Part shown: positions 26,291 through 34,081 of the stretch, in pieces
How the letters are laid out: each line of letters opens with the position of its first letter
Numbering within the stretch: position 1 is the stretch's first letter
Assembly: GCA_021768185.1 (NCBI GenBank)
Contig: JAETNP010000006.1
Location: 18,471-82,470 of the forward strand
Direction: 5' to 3'
DNA length: 64,000 bases
DNA from: Oscillospiraceae bacterium
Lineage (GTDB): Bacteria; Bacillota; Clostridia; Oscillospirales; Oscillospiraceae
The notes under the pieces: model-generated
Seen by the model: the letters and a program-made list of their open reading frames with translations, nothing else
Told to the model about the DNA's origin: nothing
The model's database searches: none
Program-made: the position numbers and the translations under genes

Positions 26291-26608
26291 ATGCCTATGG
26301 AAATGCTTGTGTCAGTTGCAGTACATGGGTTTCTCTTGGCGGGCATCCTTTTACTTGGGTATGTCTTTTATACTGGAAAGGCTGGTTTTTTGCCCAGCGG
26401 GATCCGCTGGAAAGAGAGCCAAGTCGATGCAAAAAAACTTATGAGATTCACAGGGAAGATCATGTTTTGCCTTGCTTTTTGCGTAGGGCTCATGATGATA
26501 AGTGATCTGACTGAAATCGAAGTTTTATACACGATTGCAATGATTCTGGGTGCTATCGTTATTGTGGTTTTTCTGATTTACGGAAACGGAACGCATTTTT
26601 TGCAATAA
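26291..26608 (+). CDS. Small two/three-helix membrane protein (DUF3784-like)
   Basis: A 105-residue hydrophobic protein with about three helices ('SVAVHGFLLAGILLLGYVFY', 'IMFCLAFCVGLMMISDL', 'YTIAMILGAIVIVVFLIYG'). The pattern resembles DUF3784 proteins. GGGAGG lies 7 bases before the ATG. Its composition is more AT-rich than the neighbours, hinting at a separate origin. Function unknown. Confidence 0.65.
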   Translation: MPMEMLVSVAVHGFLLAGILLLGYVFYTGKAGFLPSGIRWKESQVDAKKLMRFTGKIMFCLAFCVGLMMISDLTEIEVLYTIAMILGAIVIVVFLIYGNGTHFLQ

Positions 26609-26731
26609 GGGCATTACATCAACACGAAAGGTAAACGGGAATCCGGCGTTGTCTGCAAATGCTCTGCATATTTTTCTCTCTCCCGGGAAACAATGGAAAT
26701 ATCTTTCGGATTAAGAGAGGAGTGGCTCCCC

Positions 26732-26998
26732 TTGGTAAAAGGTATTTCCCGCCGGGTCATCGTGGTGGATTCCCCCGACCCGAAGCTGTTTGAACAGGCT
26801 ATCTTCATCGTCAAAAACGACGCCTTCTCCCAGGAGGGCGTCACATCCCAGCAGGTCCTGGGCGAGGCGTGTCGGATCGCCCGCAGCTGCGCCGCTGCCC
26901 AGACCGCGCGGCCGCCTCTATGGAGGCGCATCCCCATCTGGGGCTGGGCCGCCGGGTTGGCGGCGATAGCCGCGGCGCTGATGGCCTGGCTGCTGTAG
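26732..26998 (+). CDS. Small C-terminally anchored membrane protein
   Basis: An 88-residue protein. I chose the TTG at 26732 (GAGAGGAG 9 bases upstream), giving 'MVKGISRRVIVVDSPDPKLF', rather than an ATG at 26693 with no site. 'RVIVVDSPDPKLFEQAIFIV' is a block I recall from many uncharacterised clostridial proteins. A single helix at the very end ('WGWAAGLAAIAAALMAWLL') probably anchors it in the membrane. It ends 7 bases before a strong terminator. Confidence 0.75.
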   Translation: MVKGISRRVIVVDSPDPKLFEQAIFIVKNDAFSQEGVTSQQVLGEACRIARSCAAAQTARPPLWRRIPIWGWAAGLAAIAAALMAWLL

Positions 26999-27005
26999 CG
27001 CGGGC

Positions 27006-27039
27006 AAAGTCCCCCGGGGCGCGGGTCCCGGGGGACTTT
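27006..27039 (+). terminator. Terminator
   Basis: AAAGTCCCCCGGG and CCCGGGGGACTTT form a 13 bp stem with an 8-base loop, right after the 26732 gene. Confidence 0.75.
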
Positions 27040-27122
27040 CTCTGCGCTTTTTGGTTTGCCGTTGCATTTGCGCGCCGGATATGGTATGCTGGGGAGCATC
27101 AAAAGGAAAGAGGGCCAACCCA

Positions 27123-27596
27123 ATGCACTTTCGAGAATGGCTCATGGACGTCTCCCTGGGCAACAACCTGCGCCTCTACTGGCGTCTCTTCCGGCTGCGG
27201 GAGAGAACGGGGAGCCGCCTTGCGGGGGATATCCTGACCTTCCTTCTCAACCGCATGGCCCATAAGCGGGGCGGCTATATCGGACGGGGCGCGCGGATTG
27301 CCGCCGTGCCGTCCCTGCCCCACGGGCTCCACGGGATCTACATCTCCCGATACGCCTCCATCGGCAGCGGATGCCGGATCTACCAGAATGTCACCATCGG
27401 CGAGGTAGGCGGCAGGGCCCCTCAGATCGGAGACAACTGCCTCATCGGCGCAGGCGCCGTTCTGGTCGGGGATATCCGCATCGGGAACAACGTACGCATC
27501 GGCGCGGGAGCCGTAGTCAGCAGGGACGTGCCGGACGGCTGCACTGTGGTCGCACAGCCGCCCAGGGTGATCGTCCGGACAGCTCCGGGTCCCTGA
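27123..27596 (+). CDS. Hexapeptide-repeat acyltransferase (serine acetyltransferase-like)
   Basis: A 157-residue left-handed beta-helix transferase. The repeated hexapeptide pattern is clear from ~60 on ('ISRYASIGSGCRIYQNVTIG', 'IGDNCLIGAGAVLVGDIRIG', 'NNVRIGAGAVVSRDVPDG'). The layout resembles CysE/NodL-type O-acetyltransferases that use acetyl-CoA, but it is shorter than CysE and lacks its N-terminal helical domain. No cysK neighbour is present, so serine as acceptor is unproven. The ATG at 27123 is preceded by AAGGAAAGAGG. Confidence 0.8.
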   Translation: MHFREWLMDVSLGNNLRLYWRLFRLRERTGSRLAGDILTFLLNRMAHKRGGYIGRGARIAAVPSLPHGLHGIYISRYASIGSGCRIYQNVTIGEVGGRAPQIGDNCLIGAGAVLVGDIRIGNNVRIGAGAVVSRDVPDGCTVVAQPPRVIVRTAPGP

Positions 27597-27741
27597 CAGC
27601 GGGCTTCAGCGAGGGAAATTGTATTTTTTTGCAAAATTCCGCCGGAAAATTCATTGACTTTACCGGTTGAAAGTGGTAAAGTAAAAACGATCGTGCTGAG
27701 TGCCGGTATATTGCCTATATGAATAACCAAGGAGACCGTTT

Positions 27742-29040
27742 ATGGAGCGTTATTATCAACCGGAAATTGAGACTGCCTCCCGGGAGCAGATCCTGGCCTG
27801 GCAGAATGAGCGCCTGGTAAAGCAGGTGCGGCATGTGTGGGACAATGTGCCCTATTACCGCAAGAAGATGGAGGAAAAGGGCCTCACGCCCGACGACATC
27901 CGCGGCGTGGAGGACCTCCGCAAGCTGCCTTTCCTCTCGAAGGACGACCTGCGGGACGCCTATCCCTACGGACTGCTGGCAAAGCCCCTCAAGGACTGCG
28001 TGCGCATCCAGTCCACCTCCGGCACCACCGGACGGCGGGTGGTGGCGTTCTATACCCAGCATGACATAGACCTGTGGGAGGACTGCTGCGCCCGGGCCAT
28101 CGTGGCGGCGGGAGGCACCAGCGAGGACGTGTGCCACGTCAGCTACGGCTACGGCCTGTTTACCGGCGGGCCGGGGCTCAACGGCGGCAGCCATCGGGTG
28201 GGCTGCCTGACCCTGCCCATGTCCTCCGGCAACACGGACCGGCAGCTCCAGTTCATGGTGGACCTGGGGTCCACCATCCTGTGCTGCACACCGTCCTACG
28301 CCGCCTATCTGGCGGAGAGCATCCATGAGCGGGGCCTGCGGGACCAGATCAAGCTGAAGGCCGGCATTTTCGGGGCCGAGGCCTGGAGCGAGGAGATGCG
28401 CCGGGACATTGAGGCCAAGCTGGGCATCAAGGCCTACGACATTTATGGCCTCACGGAGACCAGCGGCCCGGGGGTGGCTTTCGAGTGCTCCGAGCAGACG
28501 GGGATGCATATCAATGAGGATCACTTCATTGCGGAGATCATCGACCCGGACACCGGGGAGGTGCTGCCCGAGGGCAGCAAGGGCGAGCTGGTGTTCACCT
28601 CCATCACCAAGGAGGCGTTCCCGCTGCTGCGCTACCGGACCCGCGATATCTGCGTCCTCAGCAGGAAGCCGTGCTCCTGCGGGCGTACCCATGTGAAGAT
28701 GAGCAAGCCTATGGGCCGCAGCGACGACATGTTGATCGTCAAGGGCGTGAACGTGTTCCCGTCCCAGATCGAGACGGTGCTGCTGGAGCAGGGGTATCCT
28801 GCCAACTACCAGATCGTTGTGGACCGGGTGAACAACTCCGACACGCTGGAGGTCATGGTGGAAATGACGCCGGAGAACTTCTCCGACTCCCTGGGCAAGA
28901 TCACGGAGATGGAGAAGGGCCTGGTGGCCGCGCTGAAGGCCATGCTGGGCATCTATGCCAAGGTGCGTCTGGTAGCCCCCAAGAGCATTACCCGCAGCGA
29001 GGGCAAAGCGGTCCGCGTCATCGACAAGCGGAAGATTTAA
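27742..29040 (+). CDS. paaK: Phenylacetate-CoA ligase-like AMP-forming enzyme
   Basis: A 432-residue acyl-adenylate-forming ligase. The P-loop-like 'QSTSGTTGRRVVAFYTQ', 'YDIYGLTETSGPGVAFEC', 'LRYRTRDICVLSRKPCSCGR' and C-terminal 'GRSDDMLIVKGVNVFPSQIE' match the PaaK family. It activates aryl acetates to CoA thioesters through an adenylate. It is followed by an ACT protein and an aminotransferase, so it may work on arylacetate or a related acid from aromatic amino acid breakdown. The exact substrate is inferred from the family. Confidence 0.9.
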   Translation: MERYYQPEIETASREQILAWQNERLVKQVRHVWDNVPYYRKKMEEKGLTPDDIRGVEDLRKLPFLSKDDLRDAYPYGLLAKPLKDCVRIQSTSGTTGRRVVAFYTQHDIDLWEDCCARAIVAAGGTSEDVCHVSYGYGLFTGGPGLNGGSHRVGCLTLPMSSGNTDRQLQFMVDLGSTILCCTPSYAAYLAESIHERGLRDQIKLKAGIFGAEAWSEEMRRDIEAKLGIKAYDIYGLTETSGPGVAFECSEQTGMHINEDHFIAEIIDPDTGEVLPEGSKGELVFTSITKEAFPLLRYRTRDICVLSRKPCSCGRTHVKMSKPMGRSDDMLIVKGVNVFPSQIETVLLEQGYPANYQIVVDRVNNSDTLEVMVEMTPENFSDSLGKITEMEKGLVAALKAMLGIYAKVRLVAPKSITRSEGKAVRVIDKRKI

Positions 29041-29058
29041 AAGGGAGGAATGAGCGCT

Positions 29059-29454
29059 ATGATGATCCAACAGTTATCGGTCTTCCTGGAGAACCGGGCG
29101 GGGCAGCTGTCCAGCGTGACGGAGCTGCTGGCCCAGAACCACGTGGATATGCAGGCCCTCAATATTGCGGAGACGGCGGATTACGGCGTGCTGCGCCTTA
29201 TCGTGGATATGCCCCAGCGCGCGGCGGGGCTGCTGCGTGAGAACGGATTCATCGTCCGGGAGACGCCGGTGGTCCTGATCCCGGTGTCCGACAAGCCCGG
29301 CGGGCTCAACGCGGTGCTGAATACCATCGCGGCGGCGAACATCGACATTGAGTATATGTACTCCGGAATGGGACAGAAGAACGGTCTGGCTTATATGATC
29401 TTCCGGGTATCCGAACCGGAGAAGCTGGATTCTGTTTTGTCCGGATTGTTTTAA
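29059..29454 (+). CDS. Tandem ACT-domain protein
   Basis: A 131-residue protein made of two ACT domains ('LSVFLENRAGQLSSVTELLA' and 'GGLNAVLNTIAAANIDIEYM'), which typically bind amino acids allosterically. The start at 29059 is 10 bases after GGGAGG; the ATG at 29050 is only one base from it. This ACT gene next to a paaK-type ligase is a familiar pairing in Clostridia, and it probably senses an aromatic amino acid for the neighbouring enzymes. Confidence 0.88.
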   Translation: MMIQQLSVFLENRAGQLSSVTELLAQNHVDMQALNIAETADYGVLRLIVDMPQRAAGLLRENGFIVRETPVVLIPVSDKPGGLNAVLNTIAAANIDIEYMYSGMGQKNGLAYMIFRVSEPEKLDSVLSGLF

Positions 29455-29518
29455 GACAAGGTTCCCCGGCCGCCTGGGGTCGCCGGGCGGCCAACAAGGA
29501 AAGAAGGAAGAATTTGCC

Positions 29519-30685
29519 ATGCAGGAAATGAGCAGAAAAAACAAGCTTTTCACCGATTCCGTCATCCGGCGGATGACCAGGATCGCCATTGACGTAGGGG
29601 CTATCAACCTGGCTCAGGGATTTCCCGATTTCGATCCCCCCAAGGCCATGATGGACCGTTTGGCGGAGGTCAGCCATCTGGGGCCCCACCAGTATCCCAT
29701 CACCATGGGCGCGCCCAACTTCCGCCAGGCCCTGGCCCGGAAGTGCGGCCGCTTTATGGGGCGCACCCTGGACCCCGACACGGAGATCGTGGTGACCATC
29801 GGTTCCACCGAGGCCATGGTGGACACCATTTTTGCCCTGACCAATCCGGGGGACAAGATCATTCTCTTCTCCCCCTATTTTGAGAACTACCACGCCCAGG
29901 CCATCCTGGCGGACTGCGAGCCCATCTATGTGCCCCTGGTTCCCCCGGACTTCGGCTTTGACCCCAACGTGCTGGAGGACGCCTTCAAGCAGGGGGCCAA
30001 GGCCATCCTGATCTGCAACCCCTCCAACCCCAGCGGCAAGGTGTTCACCTACGACGAGCTGAAGCTCATCGCGGACCTCTGCATCAAATATGACGTCTAC
30101 GCCATCATGGACGAGGTGTACGAGCACATTATTTATGACGGCAACAAGCACACGTATATGAATTCCCTCCCGGGCATGTGGGAGCGGACAGTGAGCTGCT
30201 CCAGCCTCTCCAAGACCTACTCCGTCACCGGCTGGCGTCTGGGCTACGCCATTGCGCCCAAGGAGATCATGGACCGCATCAAGCAGTACCATGACTTCAA
30301 CACGGTAGGCGCGCCCTCTCCCCTGATGGAGGCCGCCATCGTGGGCCTGGATATGCCGGACAGCTACTACGAGGAGTTCGGCGCCCACTACGCCCACATG
30401 AAGAAGCTGTTCACCGACGGCTTGAAAAACATCGGCATTCCCTTCACCGATCCCCAGGGCGCGTACTTCGTCCTGGCGAATATCAGGCCGTACCTCAAGA
30501 AGGGACAGACCGACGTGGAATTCTGCGAGGAGATGGCCCGGAAGGTGGGCGTAGCCTGCGTACCCGGCACGTCCTTCTTCAAAGAGAACGTGCAGGATAT
30601 CGTCCGTGTCCACTTCGCAAAGAAGGACGAGACCCTCAACGAGGCTCTGGACCGCCTCAGCCACATCAAGGAGAAGATGGCGTAA
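29519..30685 (+). CDS. PLP-dependent aminotransferase (AspC/aromatic type)
   Basis: A 388-residue class I aminotransferase. 'INLAQGFPDFDPP', 'NPSNPSGKVFTYDEL', 'YAIMDEVYEHIIYD' and 'SSLSKTYSVTGWRLGYAIAP' are standard; the Lys of SKT forms the PLP aldimine. It lies 64 bases after the ACT gene and is probably co-transcribed with the ligase and ACT genes. An aromatic or broad-specificity substrate is an inference from those neighbours. A promoter for the antitoxin-like RNA begins only 28 bases after its stop. Confidence 0.9.
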   Translation: MQEMSRKNKLFTDSVIRRMTRIAIDVGAINLAQGFPDFDPPKAMMDRLAEVSHLGPHQYPITMGAPNFRQALARKCGRFMGRTLDPDTEIVVTIGSTEAMVDTIFALTNPGDKIILFSPYFENYHAQAILADCEPIYVPLVPPDFGFDPNVLEDAFKQGAKAILICNPSNPSGKVFTYDELKLIADLCIKYDVYAIMDEVYEHIIYDGNKHTYMNSLPGMWERTVSCSSLSKTYSVTGWRLGYAIAPKEIMDRIKQYHDFNTVGAPSPLMEAAIVGLDMPDSYYEEFGAHYAHMKKLFTDGLKNIGIPFTDPQGAYFVLANIRPYLKKGQTDVEFCEEMARKVGVACVPGTSFFKENVQDIVRVHFAKKDETLNEALDRLSHIKEKMA

Positions 30686-30712
30686 GGCAAGAGAAAAATT
30701 TTCGTTTTCCTC

Positions 30713-30741
30713 TTGCATAGATCGGCAGACCGTGATATAAT
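30713..30741 (+). promoter_or_regulatory. Promoter of the antisense (antitoxin-like) RNA
   Basis: TTGCAT (30713-30718), exactly 17 bases and consensus TATAAT (30736-30741). Transcription from it would start around 30748 and run rightward through the direct repeat into the shared hairpin. Confidence 0.75.
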
Positions 30742-30747
30742 AAGAAT

Positions 30748-30826
30748 ATCAAGAATGCATTTGATTTCGTCCAAAGGATCACCGCAAAAAGGAACCCCCG
30801 GAGAGCTACTACCTCTCCGGGGGTTC
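30748..30826 (+). ncRNA. Putative type I antitoxin RNA (RNA II-like)
   Basis: Predicted ~80-nt RNA from the TTGCAT-17-TATAAT promoter to the hairpin at 30793-30826. Its first 36 bases (30748-30783) are a near-copy of 30906-30941, which covers the ribosome binding site and first codons of the toxin gene; since the toxin is on the other strand, the RNA is antisense to the toxin translation start. The shared terminator gives a second region of complementarity. This is the known arrangement of RNA I/RNA II in the Enterococcus par (fst) locus. Confidence 0.65.
30793..30826. terminator. Shared bidirectional terminator of the toxin/antitoxin RNAs
   Basis: GAACCCCCGGAGAG and CTCTCCGGGGGTTC form a perfect 14 bp stem with a 6-base loop. 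The minus strand is followed by CTTTTTG, a good terminator for the toxin mRNA; the plus strand by a weaker TTGCTT. Confidence 0.8.
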
Positions 30827-30835
30827 TTGCTTGGG

Positions 30836-30931
30836 TTACCGGTCCTTACGGTATCTGTCGAATAATTTGCAGACATAGAAACTGACTATGCCGGCTGCGA
30901 CAGAAATCAAGAATGACTTGACTTCGTCCAT
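30836..30931 (-). CDS. Putative Fst-like type I toxin peptide, 31 aa
   Basis: The frame encodes 31 residues: 'MDEVKSFLISVAAGIVSFYV' then 'CKLFDRYRKDR'. This is one short membrane helix followed by a charged tail, as in Fst/Ldr-type pore-forming toxins and similar 30-residue clostridial peptides. The ribosome binding site AAGGAGGTGATC is an almost perfect anti-16S match 8 bases from the ATG. It has its own promoter, a terminator 10 bases past the stop, and a convergent antisense RNA. Sequence similarity to Fst itself is low; the call rests on size, topology and locus layout. Confidence 0.72.
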   Translation of the reverse strand: MDEVKSFLISVAAGIVSFYVCKLFDRYRKDR

Positions 30932-30982
30932 AGGGATCACCTCCTTCCCTTTTACCAGGGACGGAGAAGGACCGGCAGAACG

Positions 30983-31011
30983 ATTATACCAGAAACCGAC
31001 AGATTTTTCAA
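30983..31011 (-). promoter_or_regulatory. Promoter of the toxin mRNA
   Basis: On the minus strand TTGAAA (31011-31006), 17 bases and TATAAT (30988-30983). The resulting leader is about 45 nt. Confidence 0.75.
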
Positions 31012-31072
31012 TGCCTTCGTCCGGTACATTCTGCCGGACGAAAAATTTTTACTCTGCGAATGTAAAATATAC

Positions 31073-31101
31073 TTGACAAACTATCCTGTATGTTTTACAA
31101 T
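31073..31101 (+). promoter_or_regulatory. Promoter of the paired membrane-protein/XRE operon
   Basis: TTGACA (31073-31078), 17 bases and TACAAT (31096-31101), 25 bases before the first ATG. The whole 30686-31125 gap is accounted for by the toxin/antitoxin locus and this promoter. Confidence 0.75.
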
Positions 31102-31125
31102 AGCGGCAGAAAGGGGCGATGCCAA

Positions 31126-31674
31126 ATGTCGGACGGAGCCATCACCACGATCACCATCCTGCTGTTTATTTTTGTCCTGTCGGCCTTCATCTGGCCCATC
31201 GCGCTGGGCATACACCTGGAGCTGGAGGGCCGGAAGAAGCGGGGCGAGCCGCCCGCTTACGACGAGCGCCAGAAGCTGGCCCGCCTGCGGGCCGGGAGCC
31301 GCGCCATGTATGCGCTGCTGTTCTTCCTGGTGCTGTGGGCAATTATCAATCAAACCGGCTGGTTCGATTGGACGGCGTCGATTCTGGATATGGTCCTATG
31401 CGCACTGATGCTGACCTGGTGCGTGTGGGCGTCGGACTGCATCCTGCACGACGGATTTTCCAGCTGGAAGGACAAGCGGAAGGACGCCGATCTCATGGTA
31501 ATCACTTTCTCCCTGCCAATGGCGCAGTTTGTCCGTGCCTTCTGTGACAGCGGCATTACCGCGTCATGGGTGCCGTTCATCTTTGCGTGTGCGGATTTTG
31601 CGGCTTTCTGTGCCGTCCTGTTCTGTAAGTGGCGGAGGGAAAAACATACGGAGAGAGAGGAGGAAGCGCTATGA
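31126..31674 (+). CDS. Membrane protein, paralogue of the next gene
   Basis: A 182-residue protein with about five helices. 'LGIHLELEGRKKRGEPPAYDERQKLARLRAG' type sequence (split here: 'ELEGRKKRGEPPAYDERQK') is shared with the next protein ('EEQERKKRGEPDNSKAQYDE'), so the two are duplicates. AAAGGGG lies 9 bases before the ATG. Its TGA overlaps the next ATG. Such membrane proteins coupled to a short XRE regulator are common in Firmicutes, but their function is unknown. Confidence 0.8.
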   Translation: MSDGAITTITILLFIFVLSAFIWPIALGIHLELEGRKKRGEPPAYDERQKLARLRAGSRAMYALLFFLVLWAIINQTGWFDWTASILDMVLCALMLTWCVWASDCILHDGFSSWKDKRKDADLMVITFSLPMAQFVRAFCDSGITASWVPFIFACADFAAFCAVLFCKWRREKHTEREEEAL

Positions 31675-32246
31675 GCCCATCAGATAAAGCGCTCCTCACC
31701 GTCCTGGTCGTTTTCGCCATCCTGGTATGGCTTCTCCCAATGATTGCGGGGATCTACATGGAAGAACAGGAGCGAAAGAAGCGCGGCGAGCCAGATAACT
31801 CCAAGGCTCAATACGACGAACGTCAGAAGCTGATCCGCCTGGAGGCCGGCACGCACGCCTTTTACACGCTGATTGCATACCTGCTGATCTGGCTGGTGCT
31901 GGAGTTTGCAGACGTGCTGCACTGGGAGGCGCGGACGGTCACGCTTCTGGCGGCCGGAGTGATGCTGGCGATGTTAGTCTGGAACGGCGAGTGTATCCTC
32001 CGGGGCGCGATGCTGGGATTCAACCAGCAAAAAAATGAAGCCAGCCAGATTACGACATATTTTGCCGTAGGCGCCTGCTGGACGCTGATAGGGTGTGTAA
32101 ACCTGGCCGCCATGTCCGGTTCCCTGGGGACGCTGCAGATCCTGATGGGCGGCAGCTATCTCATCATGGGCGTGCTGATGCTCTACGCGCGGCGCAAGCG
32201 CAGGCAGGCGGAGTGCCGGCCGGACACCGGGGACGGTGAGACATGA
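31671..32246 (+). CDS. Membrane protein, paralogue of the previous gene
   Basis: A 191-residue protein with five to six helices and a cytoplasmic loop 'RKKRGEPDNSKAQYDERQKL' matching the upstream paralogue. It is coupled by ATGA overlaps on both sides, to the 31126 gene and to the XRE gene, so the three must be made in fixed proportion. Function unknown. Confidence 0.82.
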   Translation: MSPSDKALLTVLVVFAILVWLLPMIAGIYMEEQERKKRGEPDNSKAQYDERQKLIRLEAGTHAFYTLIAYLLIWLVLEFADVLHWEARTVTLLAAGVMLAMLVWNGECILRGAMLGFNQQKNEASQITTYFAVGACWTLIGCVNLAAMSGSLGTLQILMGGSYLIMGVLMLYARRKRRQAECRPDTGDGET

Positions 32247-32440
32247 AGAATCTCCGCCTCCGTTCCGCCCGCGCCGCCAAGGGCCTGAGCCAGCAGGCCC
32301 TTGCGGATCTGGTAGGCGCGTCCCGCCAGACCATCAACGCCATTGAGCAGGGGGACTACAACCCCACCATCAACCTGTGTATCGCCATCTGCCGCGCCCT
32401 GGACAAGACCCTGGACGATCTGTTCTGGGAAGAACAATAA
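32243..32440 (+). CDS. Short XRE-family HTH regulator
   Basis: A 65-residue Cro/C1-type helix-turn-helix protein ('LRSARAAKGLSQQALADLVG', 'SRQTINAIEQGDYNPTINLC'), consisting of the DNA-binding domain only. It overlaps the upstream membrane-protein gene by ATGA. In this common gene arrangement the regulator is thought to control its own operon. A perfect hairpin terminator follows at once. Confidence 0.9.
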   Translation: MKNLRLRSARAAKGLSQQALADLVGASRQTINAIEQGDYNPTINLCIAICRALDKTLDDLFWEEQ

Positions 32441-32441
32441 A

Positions 32442-32471
32442 AAAGCGCCGCTGCAATTGCAGCGGCGCTTT
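32442..32471. terminator. Convergent terminator
   Basis: AAAGCGCCGCTGCAA and TTGCAGCGGCGCTTT make a perfect 15 bp palindrome between the XRE gene and the end of serA. Confidence 0.75.
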
Positions 32472-32479
32472 GAATGGTT

Positions 32480-33391
32480 TTACTTGCCGAAATTCTCAAC
32501 AATGTCCACAATTTCCGCGCCGATTCTCTTCTGAGCCTCCTTGGTGGCGGCACCGATATGCGGCGTGCAGGAGACGTTGGGATGGGCGTACAGCGCGGCG
32601 TTGGTAGCGGGCTCGTCGGCGTAAACATCCAATCCGGCGGCCCGGACCTTACCGGAGTTCAGCGCCTCCAACAGATCGTCCTCGTTGACGTTGTCGCCCC
32701 GGGAGGTATTGATAAACACCACGCCGTCCTTCATTTTGTCGATGTTCTCCTTGCAGATGAGCTTCACGCCGTTAAGGGAGGGGGTATGGAGGGAGATAAA
32801 GTCGGAGCGTTCCAGCAGCTCGTCCAGCTCCACATATTTCATACCGATCTGCTCCTCGATGCCGGGGACATGGAAGATGTCCTGCGCAATGACCTCCATG
32901 CCGATGCCCTTAGCCATGCGGCCCAGCGCCTGGCCGATGCGCCCGAAGCCAATGATGCCCAGGGTCTTGCCGCCCAGTTCGATGCCCTTGCCGTAGGTTT
33001 TCTTTTCCCATCTGCCTTCCCGCATGGTGTGGCCTGCCACGGAGAGGAAGCGTGCGCAGGAGAACATGTGGCCCATAGCAAGTTCTGCAACGGAGTTAGA
33101 GGAAGCGCGGGGAGTATTTTTCACCGTAATGCCGGCTTCTTCGGCATACTTGACGTCGATGTTGTCCACACCCACGCCGCCGCGGATAATCAGCTTCAAT
33201 CTTCCGGTCTTGGCCTCGTCGATGTGGGGGGCTCTTACCTTTGTGGCGCTGCGGACCACCACTGCGTCATATTCTTTCAGGGCTGCGCCCAGCTCCTCGG
33301 GAGGAAAGAATTGTTCTGTCACTTCATGACCATTCTTTTTGAGCTGCTCCAGGGCGGTTTTGTCCATTCCGTCGGTAACTAAGATTTTCAT
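32480..33391 (-). CDS. serA: D-3-phosphoglycerate dehydrogenase, short form
   Basis: A 303-residue D-2-hydroxyacid dehydrogenase. 'LKLIIRGGVGVDNIDVKYAE' contains the substrate-contact Arg/Gly region, 'TLGIIGFGRIGQALGRMAKG' is the NAD motif, and 'VFINTSRGDNVNEDDL' plus 'PHIGAATKEAQKRIG' give the catalytic Arg/His regions. It lacks the C-terminal ACT domain of long SerA. With serC upstream it would catalyse the first step of serine synthesis. The two genes are separated by a ~500 bp repeat element. Confidence 0.9.
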   Translation of the reverse strand: MKILVTDGMDKTALEQLKKNGHEVTEQFFPPEELGAALKEYDAVVVRSATKVRAPHIDEAKTGRLKLIIRGGVGVDNIDVKYAEEAGITVKNTPRASSNSVAELAMGHMFSCARFLSVAGHTMREGRWEKKTYGKGIELGGKTLGIIGFGRIGQALGRMAKGIGMEVIAQDIFHVPGIEEQIGMKYVELDELLERSDFISLHTPSLNGVKLICKENIDKMKDGVVFINTSRGDNVNEDDLLEALNSGKVRAAGLDVYADEPATNAALYAHPNVSCTPHIGAATKEAQKRIGAEIVDIVENFGK

Positions 33392-33450
33392 GGCAGTATC
33401 GTCTCCTCATCAATTTTTCTTTGCGGCCCTTCGGGCCGCCCGGTAATTGT

Positions 33451-33950
33451 TTCTATTCGATAGCCCGGGGGCTTCTCGCCCCCGGACTCCTCGGGTACTT
33501 TTTGTGTGAACAAAAAGTACCCAAAAAGTCACTTAAACCTGGCGGTTTAAGAATCCCCTATTTTTTGATTAGTTTTGCGCCCAAGGCACAGTCGGTTTTG
33601 TCTACCGATAGTACCGTCCGCTTCGTTCCTCTCCAGCGTCTATTTCAGCGTGGTCATCGGCGACCCCTACCGTATAGCGGGGCTAACTCCCCGGGGTACG
33701 TGACGGGGGCTTCTCCGTTCAATTGCACTTCTGGCGATGGTGGCAGACTGGTTATAGAAGCGGCGCCGCAGCGAAATCTACCGTAAGAATCCGTGGGTAG
33801 ACGCAGAAGTCCGGCAGGTTCTGATGCGAGCCGACGGGAGAATGGAGAACCAGGTTGTGCAAATAAATTCCCCCGTAGTGAAGGAGGATTCTCAAGGAAC
33901 GTAGTTCCTTGAGCGACCTTTTGCTTCTTTTCGTTCGCACGAAAAGAAGG
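33451..33950. repeat. ~500 bp intergenic repeat, copy 1
   Basis: This non-coding stretch matches 44651-45190 in the same order along its length, e.g. CGATAGCCCGGGGGCTTCTC, CTTAAACCTGGCGGTTTAAG, CAGCGTGGTCATCGGCG, CCGTATAGCGGGGCTAACTC and CCGTAAGAATCCGTGGGTAG. It contains several hairpins (GGGTACTTTTTG...CAAAAAGTACCC; TCAAGGAACGTAGTTCCTTGA). The right end differs from copy 2, ending in CTTCTTTTCG...CGAAAAGAAG. It fills the serC-serA gap (33392-34081); the remaining ~130 bases hold short GC-rich hairpins. Frames crossing it have no ribosome binding sites or known domains. Confidence 0.8.
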
Positions 33951-34081
33951 CCCCTGGGCGGCCTGCCGGCCGCCGGGACGGTCGTTTGCGCCATCGGCGC
34001 AAATGACGTCCCCGCCCCGGCGAGACGCGAATCTATAATAAGATTAGAGCGGAGGCGGCCCCGCAGGGGCCGCAAGTGAAA

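Noticed and set aside
33421..33786. Protein-coding frames inside the ~500 bp repeat (also 44603-44902, 44950-45297)
   Set aside because: The frames start in flanking sequence at different places, have no ribosome binding sites, and their similarity reflects DNA-level repeat conservation; hairpins run through them.
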